From assembly GCF_007655005.1 (NCBI RefSeq), contig NZ_SZVW01000010.1, positions 62,001 to 126,000 on the forward strand: DNA of 64,000 nucleotides, in the 5' to 3' direction. A model generated the notes under the pieces. It searched no databases. It saw nothing but the letters and a program-made list of their open reading frames with translations, and had not been told where the DNA came from. A program made the translations under genes and the position numbers. Of the stretch, positions 8,728-16,992 are shown in pieces (positions within the stretch are counted from its first letter, which is position 1; every line of letters begins with the position of its first letter). This stretch comes from Streptomyces tibetensis. Lineage in GTDB: Bacteria; Actinomycetota; Actinomycetes; Streptomycetales; Streptomycetaceae.

Positions 8728-9801
8728 TCAGGCCGCGTGTTCCGTCAGCCGCAGCGTCCGCTCCGCCAGCTCGCTGATCCGTACCCCGTCGAAGCCGAAC
8801 ACCGCGCTGCGGACCGTGTCCTCCAGCGGCGCCTTCCACTGGTCCGGGATGGCCGCGGCCCCGCCGAACACGCCGGCCACCGAACCGGCGGTCGCGCCGT
8901 TGGAGTCGGTGTCCAGGCCGCCGCGGACCGTGAGCGTGATGGTCCGGGTGAAGTCGCCGTCGCCGTAGAGCAGGCCGGCGGTGAGGACGGCCGCGTTCGG
9001 CACGGAATGGATCCAGCCCATCCCGGTGGTCTCCTCGGCGAGCGTGGTGAGCGTGTCCTCCCAGGACATCCGGGTGTCGTGCAGAGCGACCACCCGGCGT
9101 ACCGCGCGGGCGAGCCGGCTGCTCGCCGGGATCACGGCCAGGGCCTCGTCGACGGCGTGCCGCACGGTGGGCGCCGTGAACGCCGCCGAGATCAGCGCCG
9201 CCGCCCACATCGCGCCGTAGACCCCGTTGCCGGTGTGCGACAGCACCGCGTCCCGCCGGGCGAGCAGGGCGGCGCGCCGCGGGACGCCCGGGCAGGTCCA
9301 GCCGAAGACATCGGCCCGGATGAGGGCGCCGATCCACTCCTGGTACGGGTTGTCGTACGTCGCCGTCAGTGGCGGCTTCAGCCCGCCCGCGAGGTTGCGG
9401 TACGCGGCCCGCTCGGCGGTGAAGGTCTGCAGGTACGGCAGCCGCAGCAGCCACAGGTCGCCGACCTGCTCGGTGGTGAAGCCGAAGCCGTGGGTCTCCA
9501 GCAGGTCGAGGCCGAGGATCGCGTAGTCGACGTCGTCGTCACGGCAGCTGCCGTGGATGCGGCCGCGGACGCAGCTGCGCCACTCGGGGCGCAGTGCGAA
9601 GCCGTCGTGCTCGCTGATCGGCTCGGGCAGGTAGTCGGTCAGCGGCAGGGCCGCGGCCTGTCTGAGGTAGCGGTCGATGCGGTCGCGGGTCCACACCTCC
9701 CCCTGCTCGACCGGCTTGCCGAGCATGTTGCCCGCGATGCGGCCGGTCCAGCCGCCGAGGATGCGGTCGGGGAGCGTCGCTCCGGTGCCAACGAGGGTCA
9801 T
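8728..9801 (-). CDS. ADP-ribosylglycohydrolase family protein
   Basis: 357-aa all-alpha, Mg-dependent hydrolase of the DraG/ARH family, which removes ADP-ribose from proteins or small molecules. The start DRILGGWTGRIAGNMLGKPVE is typical. The first metal site is CRDDDVDYA (about 86-94) in place of the usual TDDT; the second is GGLDTDSNGATAGSVAG near the C-terminus. It begins a run of three minus-strand genes with Nudix (43-base gap) and Sir2 (80-base gap). The substrate could be ADP-ribosyl protein or O-acetyl-ADP-ribose; neither can be proved here. Confidence 0.88.
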   Translation of the reverse strand: MTLVGTGATLPDRILGGWTGRIAGNMLGKPVEQGEVWTRDRIDRYLRQAAALPLTDYLPEPISEHDGFALRPEWRSCVRGRIHGSCRDDDVDYAILGLDLLETHGFGFTTEQVGDLWLLRLPYLQTFTAERAAYRNLAGGLKPPLTATYDNPYQEWIGALIRADVFGWTCPGVPRRAALLARRDAVLSHTGNGVYGAMWAAALISAAFTAPTVRHAVDEALAVIPASSRLARAVRRVVALHDTRMSWEDTLTTLAEETTGMGWIHSVPNAAVLTAGLLYGDGDFTRTITLTVRGGLDTDSNGATAGSVAGVFGGAAAIPDQWKAPLEDTVRSAVFGFDGVRISELAERTLRLTEHAA

Positions 9802-10035
9802 GGTTGTGGTCTACCCGTTTCGACAGGGGGCTTGCGGCGCGTTCGGGGCTGTCGATGCTCGGCGGCTGTTCGCCCTCGCGCGGCGGCAGCCGCATATCGG
9901 ATGCAACCCCGCGCCCCTGGGACCCCGGTCCACGGGCTGGGCAGATGCTGACGGACGGGGCGTCGGCCGGTTAAGGTCACAGCGGCGCGACTGGCCCTGA
10001 CGTGCGTGAGGGCCCGGAGAGCAAGGGGAGTGCAA

Positions 10036-11196
10036 GTGGCGGACGCTGCAGTGAGCGGCACCCGGAAGGCACCGCGGGTGCTCGTCGCCGCGGACAAGTT
10101 CAAGGGGTCGCTGACGGCCGTGCAGGTCGCCGAGCGGGTGACGGCCGGGTTGCGCCATGTCCTGCCCGACCTCGAGGTCGAGGCGCTGCCCGTGGCCGAC
10201 GGCGGCGACGGCACCGTGGCCGCGGCCGTCGCGGCCGGGTTCGAACGCCGGGAGGTAAGGGTCGCCGGACCCCTCGGCGACGAGGTGACGGCGGCGTACG
10301 CGCTGCGTGAGGGCACCGCGGTCGTGGAGATGGCCGAGGCGAGCGGGCTGCAGCGGCTGCCCGCCGGGGTCTTCGCCCCGCTCACGGCGTCCACGTACGG
10401 CTCCGGCGAGCTGCTGCGGGCCGCGCTGGACGCGGGTGCCCGCACGATCGTCTTCGGGGTCGGCGGCAGCGCCACCACCGACGGCGGTGCCGGGATGCTG
10501 TCGGCGCTGGGTGCCCGGTTCCTGGACGCCGACGGGGAGCCGGTGCCCCCGGGCGGCGGCGGACTCGCCCGGCTGGCCACCGCCGACCTGTCCGGGCTCG
10601 ACCCGCGCCTCGCCGAGGTCGAGCTGGTCCTCGCGAGCGACGTCGACAACCCGCTGACCGGCCCGAAGGGCGCCCCCGCGGTCTACGGCCCGCAGAAGGG
10701 CGCCTCACCGGACGACGTGGAGGCCCTGGACGCCGCCCTCGCGCACTTCGCGAAGATGCTCCAGGGCGCGGTCGGCCCGAAGGCCGCCGAGTACGCGGCC
10801 TCACCGGGTGCGGGCGCGGCGGGTGGCATCGGTTACGGCGCCCTGCTGCTGGGCGCCCGGTTCCTTCCCGGCATCGAGGTCATGCTCGACGTCCTGGGCT
10901 TCGCCCCCGCTCTGGAGCGCGCCGATCTGGTCATCACCGGCGAGGGCTCCCTCGACGAGCAGACCCTGCACGGCAAGGCCCCGGCGGGCGTGGCCGCGGC
11001 GGCCCGGGCCGCGGACAAGGACGTCGTGGCGGTCTGCGGCCGCCTGGCCCTGCCGCCCCAGACCCTCGGCCGCGCCGGTTTCCGCCGGGCCTACCCCCTG
11101 ACGGACGAGGAACCGGACGTCGCCGAGTGCATCGCCGAGGCCGGCCCGATCCTGGAGCGGGTGGCGGAGCGGATCGCGCGGGACTTCCTGACCTGA
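10036..11196 (+). CDS. glxK: glycerate kinase
   Basis: 386-aa GckA/GlxK-type kinase that phosphorylates D-glycerate with ATP, feeding glyoxylate- or allantoin-derived carbon into glycolysis. Seen: VAADKFKGSLTA at the N-terminus, VADGGDGT, FGVGGSATTDGGAGML, ASDVDNPLTG and VITGEGSLDEQTLHGKAP, all family signatures. The GTG at 10036 is six bases after GGGGAG; GTG 10030 and an upstream in-frame codon at 10006 are less likely. It is a single gene. A link to the glyoxylate made by the nearby ethylmalonyl-CoA pathway is possible but not shown. Confidence 0.93.
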   Translation: MADAAVSGTRKAPRVLVAADKFKGSLTAVQVAERVTAGLRHVLPDLEVEALPVADGGDGTVAAAVAAGFERREVRVAGPLGDEVTAAYALREGTAVVEMAEASGLQRLPAGVFAPLTASTYGSGELLRAALDAGARTIVFGVGGSATTDGGAGMLSALGARFLDADGEPVPPGGGGLARLATADLSGLDPRLAEVELVLASDVDNPLTGPKGAPAVYGPQKGASPDDVEALDAALAHFAKMLQGAVGPKAAEYAASPGAGAAGGIGYGALLLGARFLPGIEVMLDVLGFAPALERADLVITGEGSLDEQTLHGKAPAGVAAAARAADKDVVAVCGRLALPPQTLGRAGFRRAYPLTDEEPDVAECIAEAGPILERVAERIARDFLT

Positions 11197-11200
11197 ACCG

Positions 11201-12421
11201 TCACGGCAGGGGGATCAGCACACCGTTGGAGTCCCGGAAGTAGCTGCCGGTGCTCTGGCCCTCCACCTTGCCGTTCTTGAACCACTGCTTCGACATGCTG
11301 TGCACCGTCTGGGCGGTGATCTCCCACACCAACGAGTGGCCCGCACCCTCGAGGCAGAACATCAGCTTCTGGGGTCCCTTGACGGCCTTGTACAGGTCCG
11401 GCACGGAGAAGCGGATGGGGTCGGGGAAGGTGGCGGGGCTGTTGGCGGCCCGGTCCAGCTCCCCGTAGATGATGAGCACGGGAACCCGTTCCCCGAGCAC
11501 GGTGGTGCCGGCCGGGTTCTCGTGCGGCACCGTCCGGTTGTTCCAGCCCCACCAGTAGGTGTTCCGGTACCGGAGGATGCCCTCGTACTCACCCGGGGCC
11601 ACTTCGGGGCCCCACTTGCTGCCGAGGGGGTCGCTGCGCATGCAGGCCTCCCAGGCGAGTTCCACGACGCCGGGTTCCCGCAGGTCGGGGTTGCCGTCCA
11701 GCCCTGTCACGAAGCCCGTCCTGGTGCCTACGAACATCGGGAAGCCCCAGGTGACGGCCGGTGTGGACATCGGCAGCGTCCGGGCCTCGGCCGGGCGGCC
11801 GAACGGGTCGTCGGGCTTGTCCGACCACCGTCCCTTGGGCGGGAAGACCGGGGCGAGCAGGAGCAGGCTCTCGACGTTGCCGGGGTGCTGGAGGGTGTAG
11901 GGGCCCATGATGGCCGCGCCCAGGGACCAGCCGATGAAGCGGATCGGCTTCTTCCGGCCGGGCAGGCCCTTGATGTACTCGACCACCGCGTCCAGCTCCG
12001 CCCACTCGCTCTCCGAGTTGCCCAACTGGTGCGGGTACGGGGGAGGGGGCGGGCAGGGCGCCTGGAGCGGATTGGGGACGAGGACCGGCTGCTGGGCCGG
12101 GTTGGCGTTGCACGGGTCGTCCATCCTCGGACGCGGCGACCGGCCGGAGCCCTGCAGGTCCATGATGAAGACGTCATAGCCGTCGTCCGCGAGTTCCTGC
12201 GCCCAGCTGTACCGGGTGGCGCGCCCGCCGGGCACCGGCGCGAGGTCGACCCCCGCCAGCGCCGGCACGCTCCTGCCGTGCAGCATCAGCACCGGCTGGT
12301 GCGGATGGTTCGGCTTGGTGCCCTCGTACTCCCGTACGGGCAGGGTCACCGTGTCGCCGGAGTTCGCGGGGATCTTGGACTGGAGTGTGACCTTGTGCTC
12401 TCTGAGGATGGGTGCGGGCAT
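11201..12421 (-). CDS. alpha/beta hydrolase of unknown substrate
   Basis: 406-aa hydrolase. The strand-turn-helix around the nucleophile is FIGWSLGAAIMG. The acid and His are probably in IIYGELDRAAN and EGAGHSLVWE. LMLHGRSVP gives the oxyanion region. There is a Pro-rich loop (APCPPPPPYP) before the nucleophile. No signal peptide is seen, so it is likely cytoplasmic. The ATG at 12421 follows GGGAGG by six bases; 12463 would be an extended start. It converges with glxK with only four bases between the stops. Function unknown; I do not recognise a closer family. Confidence 0.8.
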   Translation of the reverse strand: MPAPILREHKVTLQSKIPANSGDTVTLPVREYEGTKPNHPHQPVLMLHGRSVPALAGVDLAPVPGGRATRYSWAQELADDGYDVFIMDLQGSGRSPRPRMDDPCNANPAQQPVLVPNPLQAPCPPPPPYPHQLGNSESEWAELDAVVEYIKGLPGRKKPIRFIGWSLGAAIMGPYTLQHPGNVESLLLLAPVFPPKGRWSDKPDDPFGRPAEARTLPMSTPAVTWGFPMFVGTRTGFVTGLDGNPDLREPGVVELAWEACMRSDPLGSKWGPEVAPGEYEGILRYRNTYWWGWNNRTVPHENPAGTTVLGERVPVLIIYGELDRAANSPATFPDPIRFSVPDLYKAVKGPQKLMFCLEGAGHSLVWEITAQTVHSMSKQWFKNGKVEGQSTGSYFRDSNGVLIPLP

Positions 12422-12568
12422 GGCCGCCTCCCGGTTGGGGAAAGTGGGACGAAGTGGATTCAATCCCCTCTTTCCACCCTCCTCTTCCTGCTTTTTCTCC
12501 GCAAATCGGCCTCGAACGGCGGTAGTTGACCAGTCAAGGGCAAGAAGAGGATGTCCTTGAACGAAAAA

Positions 12569-12607
12569 CGGGTGTGGCCCGGGCCTTCAAGGCCCGGGCC
12601 ACACCCG
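12569..12607 (-). terminator. rho-independent terminator after pssA
   Basis: A perfect 17-bp stem (12569-12585 with 12591-12607) and a five-base loop lies 17 bases beyond the pssA stop. On the minus strand the stem is followed by a run of five T. It also falls upstream of the next minus-strand gene, so it separates that hydrolase from the pssA-psd unit. Confidence 0.9.
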
Positions 12608-12624
12608 TCAGTACAGGGACGAGA

Positions 12625-13479
12625 TCAGGGCAGCTGCGCCGCCCGCGCCTCGCGGCGGTTGTCCCGGAAGTTGTTCACCCGCCGAGCCGTCGCGAACAGC
12701 GGGATCACCGCCCCCATGACCAGCTGGAGTGCGCAGCCCGTCTGGAGCAGCAGCTGGCCGCTCGGCGCGTCGAAGGCCCAGGCGGCCATCATGCCCATGC
12801 CCACCACGATCCACGACAGCATCGCCACGGCGAGCCGGCCCCGCGGCTTCGGGTACTCCACGCGGCTCACCATCAGCCACGCCGTCCCGAGGATCGCCAG
12901 CAGGGTCGCCACGAAGGGCAGCTCCAGCAACACGATGGACACCACGGTCAGCGCGCCGAACGGTGACGGCATGCCCTGGAAGGTGCCGTCCTTGACCGTC
13001 ACGCAGGAGAACCGGGCAAGCCGTAGCACCACCGCCAGCAGCACCACGATCGCCCCGACCGCCGCGACCCGCTGGTACGCGCCCTCCGCCACCATGCCGT
13101 AGACGAGGACGAAGTACGCCGGCGCCAGGCCGAAGCTGATCAGGTCGGAGAGGTTGTCCAGCTCGGCGCCCATGGGGGAGGAGCGCAGCTTGCGCGCCAC
13201 CAGGCCGTCGAACAGGTCGAAGACCGCCGCGCACAGCATCAGGATGACCGCCGTGGCCGCGCTGTTGCGCGCCATGCCGGACTCCTGGCTGCCCATGAGG
13301 TCCGGGATCAGGATGCCGGTGGTGGTGAAGTACACCGCCATGAAGCCGCACGTGGCGTTGCCGAGTGTCAGGGTGTCCGCTATCGACAGCCGAAGGGAGA
13401 GGGGCATCTCCTCTTCCTCGTCGACCCCGTCGGATTCCGGGACCCAGCCGGCCTTGGTGTCAGGATCAATCACGGTCAA
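12625..13479 (-). CDS. pssA: CDP-diacylglycerol-serine O-phosphatidyltransferase
   Basis: 284-aa integral membrane enzyme that makes phosphatidylserine from CDP-diacylglycerol and serine. The CDP-alcohol phosphotransferase motif is FDLFDGLVARKL-x4-MGAELDNLSD, with the metal-binding Asp residues at D..DG...D...D. About eight hydrophobic segments are visible. The start overlaps the end of psd by 14 bases, so the two steps to phosphatidylethanolamine are translated together. A strong terminator follows. Confidence 0.94.
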   Translation of the reverse strand: MTVIDPDTKAGWVPESDGVDEEEEMPLSLRLSIADTLTLGNATCGFMAVYFTTTGILIPDLMGSQESGMARNSAATAVILMLCAAVFDLFDGLVARKLRSSPMGAELDNLSDLISFGLAPAYFVLVYGMVAEGAYQRVAAVGAIVVLLAVVLRLARFSCVTVKDGTFQGMPSPFGALTVVSIVLLELPFVATLLAILGTAWLMVSRVEYPKPRGRLAVAMLSWIVVGMGMMAAWAFDAPSGQLLLQTGCALQLVMGAVIPLFATARRVNNFRDNRREARAAQLP

Positions 13480-14122
13480 TGCGAGTCACCCCCGCCACGG
13501 TCTTCTGACCGACCTCGACCGCGACCTCCACGCCCTCGGGCAGGTAGAGGTCGACCCGCGAGCCGAAGCGGATCAGGCCGATCCGCTCGCCCTGCTCGAC
13601 CTTCGTGCCCTCGGGCAGGTAAGGGACGATGCGACGGGCGACCGCGCCGGCGATCTGGATCATCTCGATGTCGCCGAGCTCGGTGTCGAAGTGCCAGACG
13701 ACACGCTCGTTGTTCTCGCTCTCCTTGTTGAAAGCGGGAACGAAGCCACCGGGGATGTGCTCGACGGACGTCACCGTGCCGGCCAGCGGCGCGCGGTTGA
13801 CGTGGACGTTGAGCGGGCTCATGAAGATCGCGACGCGAGTGCGGCCGTCCTTCCACGGCATGATGCTCTGCACCACACCGTCGGCGGGTGAGATGACCCG
13901 GCCCTGGGTGATCTCGCGCTCGGGGTCGCGGAAGAACCACAGCATCCCCGCCGCGAGCGCGGTGGCGGGAACGGCGACGGCCTTGGCGGCGCCGGAGTGC
14001 CGGGCCCGCGCCAGGCTGAGGGCTGCGGTGGCGACGGTCGGAAGGAGCCACGGCGATGCTCCGCGCGCGAGGCGTACGCCGGCCCGGCTGTCGCGAGGTG
14101 CAGAGGTTTGGCTGTGGGGCAT
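13466..14122 (-). CDS. psd: phosphatidylserine decarboxylase
   Basis: 218-aa proenzyme that decarboxylates phosphatidylserine to phosphatidylethanolamine. It should cleave itself at the Ser in LIRFGSRVDLYLP to form the pyruvoyl group; the GSR form marks the short class of Psd. FFRDPER, SPADGVVQSI, MSPLNVHVNRAP and GGFVPAFNKESENNER are class signatures. An N-terminal hydrophobic stretch (about 28-60) anchors it to the membrane. ATG 14122 gives the usual length; the frame stays open upstream but is unlike the family. It is the first gene of the psd-pssA operon. Confidence 0.94.
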   Translation of the reverse strand: MPHSQTSAPRDSRAGVRLARGASPWLLPTVATAALSLARARHSGAAKAVAVPATALAAGMLWFFRDPEREITQGRVISPADGVVQSIMPWKDGRTRVAIFMSPLNVHVNRAPLAGTVTSVEHIPGGFVPAFNKESENNERVVWHFDTELGDIEMIQIAGAVARRIVPYLPEGTKVEQGERIGLIRFGSRVDLYLPEGVEVAVEVGQKTVAGVTRIDRD

Positions 14123-14245
14123 GGATGACCTTCGTAGCGGATGATGCCGCACTCTGACGGGGGACGGCGGCTTTCCGGCGATCGTAGCGGCTCGGGGCCG
14201 TAACTGGGTAAGCCAGGCAGCCGAGTCGGCGGCAGAAGAGTGCTG

Positions 14246-14282
14246 ACGGGGTGTGATCTTCTTCTCCAAGAAAACACCCCGT
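14246..14282 (-). terminator. terminator-like hairpin at the end of the ethylmalonyl-CoA operon
   Basis: ACGGGGTGT (14246-14254) pairs perfectly with ACACCCCGT (14274-14282) around a 19-base loop that can itself pair partly. It begins 10 bases after the acyl-CoA dehydrogenase stop on the minus strand. A short T run is inside the loop side rather than after the stem, so it may act as an RNA-stabilising hairpin. Confidence 0.6.
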
Positions 14283-14292
14283 ATCCGGACAT

Positions 14293-15498
14293 TTAGCCCT
14301 GGAATCGATACTCTTCGAGCAGCCGCCTGCCGATGATCATTTTCTGGATCTCGGCGGTACCTTCACCGATGAGCAGCATCGGGGCCTCACGGTAGAGGCG
14401 CTCGATCTCGTACTCCTTGGAGAAGCCGTAGCCGCCGTGGATCCGGAAGGCGTCTTCGACGACCTCCTTGCAGTACTCGGAGGCGAGGTACTTCGCCATC
14501 CCGGCCTCGAGGTCGTTTCGCTCCCCGGAGTCCTTTTTGCGTGCCGCGTTCACCATCATCGCATGGGCGGCCTCGACCTTGGTAGCCATCTCGGCCAGCT
14601 TGAACTGGATCGCCTGGTGCTGGGCGATCGGCTTGCCGAAGGTGTGGCGCTGCTGCGCGTACTGGACGCCCAGTTCGAACGCACGCTGAGCGACGCCGCA
14701 GCCACGCGCCGCCACGTTCACGCGGCCGACCTCGACCCCGTCCATCATCTGGTAGAAACCACGGCCGGTGACCCCTCCGAGCACACGATTCGCAGGAATC
14801 CGCAGGCCATTCATGATGAGTTCGGTGGTGTCGACCCCCTTGTAACCCATCTTGTCGATCTTGCCGGGGATCGTGAGGCCGGGGCGCACCTCGCCGAAAC
14901 CGGGCTCCTTCTCGACCAGGAAGGTCGTCATCGACTTGTGGGGCGCGGTGCCCTCAGCGTGACCTTCGTCACTTCTGACCAGAACGGCCACCAGGGACGA
15001 CGTTCCGCCGTTCGTCAGCCACATCTTCTGGCCGTTGAGGACGTACTCCTCGCCGTCCTTGACCGCCTTCGACGTGATCGCCGACACGTCCGAGCCCAGG
15101 CCCGGCTCCGACATCGAGAAGGCGCCCCGGATGTCGCCGGCGGCCATCCTCGGCAGGAAGTGGTCCTTCTGTTCCTGCGTGCCGTGCTGCTTGAGCATGT
15201 ACGCCACGATGAAGTGGGTGTTGATGATGCCGGACACCGACATCCACCCGCGGGCGATCTCCTCCACGCACAGCGCGTAGGTCAGGAGCGACTCGCCCAG
15301 CCCCCCGTACTCCTCGGGGATCATCAGGCCGAACAGGCCCAACTCCTTCAGCCCGTCGACGATCTGCTGCGGGTACTCGTCGCGGTGCTCCAGCTCGGTC
15401 GCGACCGGAATGATCTCCTTGTCCACGAAGTCCCGGACGGTGGACAGGATCTCCTGCTGGATGTCGGTCAGACCGGCGGTCTGGGCGAGTCGCGCCAT
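14293..15498 (-). CDS. mcd: acyl-CoA dehydrogenase, probable (2S)-methylsuccinyl-CoA dehydrogenase
   Basis: 401-aa FAD enzyme. MSEPGLGSDVSAI and MWLTNGG bind FAD and substrate; the catalytic Glu is in LIGEGTAEIQ near the C-terminus. As last gene of a ccr-ecm-mcl-hydratase operon it should oxidise methylsuccinyl-CoA to mesaconyl-CoA. It lacks the long N-terminal extension known for Rhodobacter Mcd. The ATG is two bases after the hydratase stop, with GGAGAA as ribosome site, so translation is coupled. The family is sure; the exact substrate is from context. Confidence 0.87.
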   Translation of the reverse strand: MARLAQTAGLTDIQQEILSTVRDFVDKEIIPVATELEHRDEYPQQIVDGLKELGLFGLMIPEEYGGLGESLLTYALCVEEIARGWMSVSGIINTHFIVAYMLKQHGTQEQKDHFLPRMAAGDIRGAFSMSEPGLGSDVSAITSKAVKDGEEYVLNGQKMWLTNGGTSSLVAVLVRSDEGHAEGTAPHKSMTTFLVEKEPGFGEVRPGLTIPGKIDKMGYKGVDTTELIMNGLRIPANRVLGGVTGRGFYQMMDGVEVGRVNVAARGCGVAQRAFELGVQYAQQRHTFGKPIAQHQAIQFKLAEMATKVEAAHAMMVNAARKKDSGERNDLEAGMAKYLASEYCKEVVEDAFRIHGGYGFSKEYEIERLYREAPMLLIGEGTAEIQKMIIGRRLLEEYRFQG

Positions 15499-15500
15499 GG

Positions 15501-16013
15501 CTACTTCTCCTGCTCCCTGAGCTCGGGGCGGCCGGGCTGCTCGCCGCCGCGCTCCTTGATGTACGTCTCGGTCGGCACCATCACCTTGCGGCGGAACACG
15601 CAGACCAGCGTGCCGTCCTGCTTGTAGCCCTTGGTCTCGACGTAAACGATGCCGCGGTCGTTCTTCGACTTCGACGGCCACTTGTCGAGCACGGTCGTCT
15701 GGCCGTAGATCGTGTCGCCGTGGAAGGTCGGCGCCACGTGCTTCAGCGACTCGATCTCCAGGTTGGCGATGGCCTTGCCGGAGATGTCCGGCACGGACAT
15801 GCCGAGCAGCAGCGAGTAGATGTAGTTCCCGACGACGACGTTCTTGCCGAAGTCCGTCGTCTTCTCCGCATAGTTCGTGTCCATGTGGAGCGGGTGGTGG
15901 TTCATGGTGAGGAGACAGAACAGGTGGTCGTCGTACTCCGTGACCGTCTTCCCCGGCCAGTGCTTGTACGTCGCTCCGACCTCGAACTCCTCGTAGGTGC
16001 GCCCGAACTGCAT
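15501..16013 (-). CDS. MaoC-family hydratase, probable mesaconyl-CoA hydratase
   Basis: 170-aa single hot-dog protein. The catalytic Asp/His pair of R-hydratases is expected in LLTMNHHPLHMDTNYAEKT. VVVGNYIYSLLLG and DTIYGQTTVLDK belong to the same fold. In the ethylmalonyl-CoA pathway it would hydrate mesaconyl-CoA to beta-methylmalyl-CoA. Proteobacterial enzymes of this step are about twice this length with two hot-dog domains; this one would need to dimerise. It lies between mcl (16-base gap) and the dehydrogenase (two-base gap). Confidence 0.85.
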   Translation of the reverse strand: MQFGRTYEEFEVGATYKHWPGKTVTEYDDHLFCLLTMNHHPLHMDTNYAEKTTDFGKNVVVGNYIYSLLLGMSVPDISGKAIANLEIESLKHVAPTFHGDTIYGQTTVLDKWPSKSKNDRGIVYVETKGYKQDGTLVCVFRRKVMVPTETYIKERGGEQPGRPELREQEK

Positions 16014-16029
16014 CGCGCTCAGCGCCTCT

Positions 16030-16992
16030 CTAGTCGGTGGGGATCTCGAACTTGCTGGTGCGCTGCATGCCGGCCGCGCGGCCCTTGCCGGAGATGACCA
16101 GGGCCATCTTGCGGCTGGCCTCGTCGATCATCTCGTCGCCGAGCATCGCCGAGCCCTTCTTGCCGCCCGCCTCGGACGTGTAGTAGTCGTACGCGTCCAG
16201 GATCAGCTCGGCGTGGTCGTAGTCCTCCTGCGACGGCGAGAAGATCTCGTTGGACGCCTCGACCTGGCCCGGGTGCAGCACCCACTTGCCGTCGAAGCCG
16301 AGCGCGGCGGCGCGCTGGGCGACCTCGCGGTAGCCGTCGATGTTGCGGATCTGCAGGTAGGGGCCGTCGATCGCCTGGAGATTGTTGGCACGCGCGGCCA
16401 TCAGGATCTTCATCAGGATGTAGTGGTAGGCGTCCGCCGGGTAGCCGGGCGGCTGCTCGCCCACGACCAGCGACTTCATGTTGATCGACGCCATGAAGTC
16501 GGCCGGGCCGAAGATGATGGTCTCGACGCGCTGGGACGCCGTCGCGATCTCGTTGACGTTGTTCAGGCCCTGCGCGTTCTCGATCTGCGCCTCGATGCCG
16601 ATCTTGCCGACCTCGAAGCCCATCGTCTTCTCGATCTGCGTCAGCAGCAGGTCCAGGGCGACGACCTGCTGGGCCGTCTGCACCTTCGGCAGCATGATGC
16701 AGTCGAGGTTCTGGCCGGCGCCCTCGACGACCGTGACGACGTCGCGGTACGTCCACTCGGTCGTCCAGTCGTTGACCCGGACCACGCGCGTCTTGCCGGT
16801 CCAGTCGCCCTCGTTGAGGAACTTGACGATGGTGTGCCGCGCCTCGGGCTTGGCGAGCGGGGCGCACGCGTCCTCCAGGTCCAGGAAGACCTGGTCCGCG
16901 GGGAGGCCCTGGGCCTTCTCCAGGAAGCGCGGGTTCGAGCCCGGTACCGCCAGGCAGGAACGCCGGGGGCGAAGGCGGTTGACCGTGGTCAT
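16030..16992 (-). CDS. mcl: HpcH/HpaI-family lyase, probable malyl/beta-methylmalyl-CoA lyase
   Basis: 320-aa CitE-like TIM-barrel enzyme, Mg-dependent. FLDLEDACAPLAK holds the metal-binding Glu and Asp, and EAQIENAQGLNN and IIFGPADFMASI are family motifs. It should cleave beta-methylmalyl-CoA to glyoxylate and propionyl-CoA. The start codon overlaps the ecm stop by four bases (ATGA), so the two are coupled. Citrate lyase beta subunit is an alternative by homology only; the operon argues against it. Confidence 0.88.
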   Translation of the reverse strand: MTTVNRLRPRRSCLAVPGSNPRFLEKAQGLPADQVFLDLEDACAPLAKPEARHTIVKFLNEGDWTGKTRVVRVNDWTTEWTYRDVVTVVEGAGQNLDCIMLPKVQTAQQVVALDLLLTQIEKTMGFEVGKIGIEAQIENAQGLNNVNEIATASQRVETIIFGPADFMASINMKSLVVGEQPPGYPADAYHYILMKILMAARANNLQAIDGPYLQIRNIDGYREVAQRAAALGFDGKWVLHPGQVEASNEIFSPSQEDYDHAELILDAYDYYTSEAGGKKGSAMLGDEMIDEASRKMALVISGKGRAAGMQRTSKFEIPTD

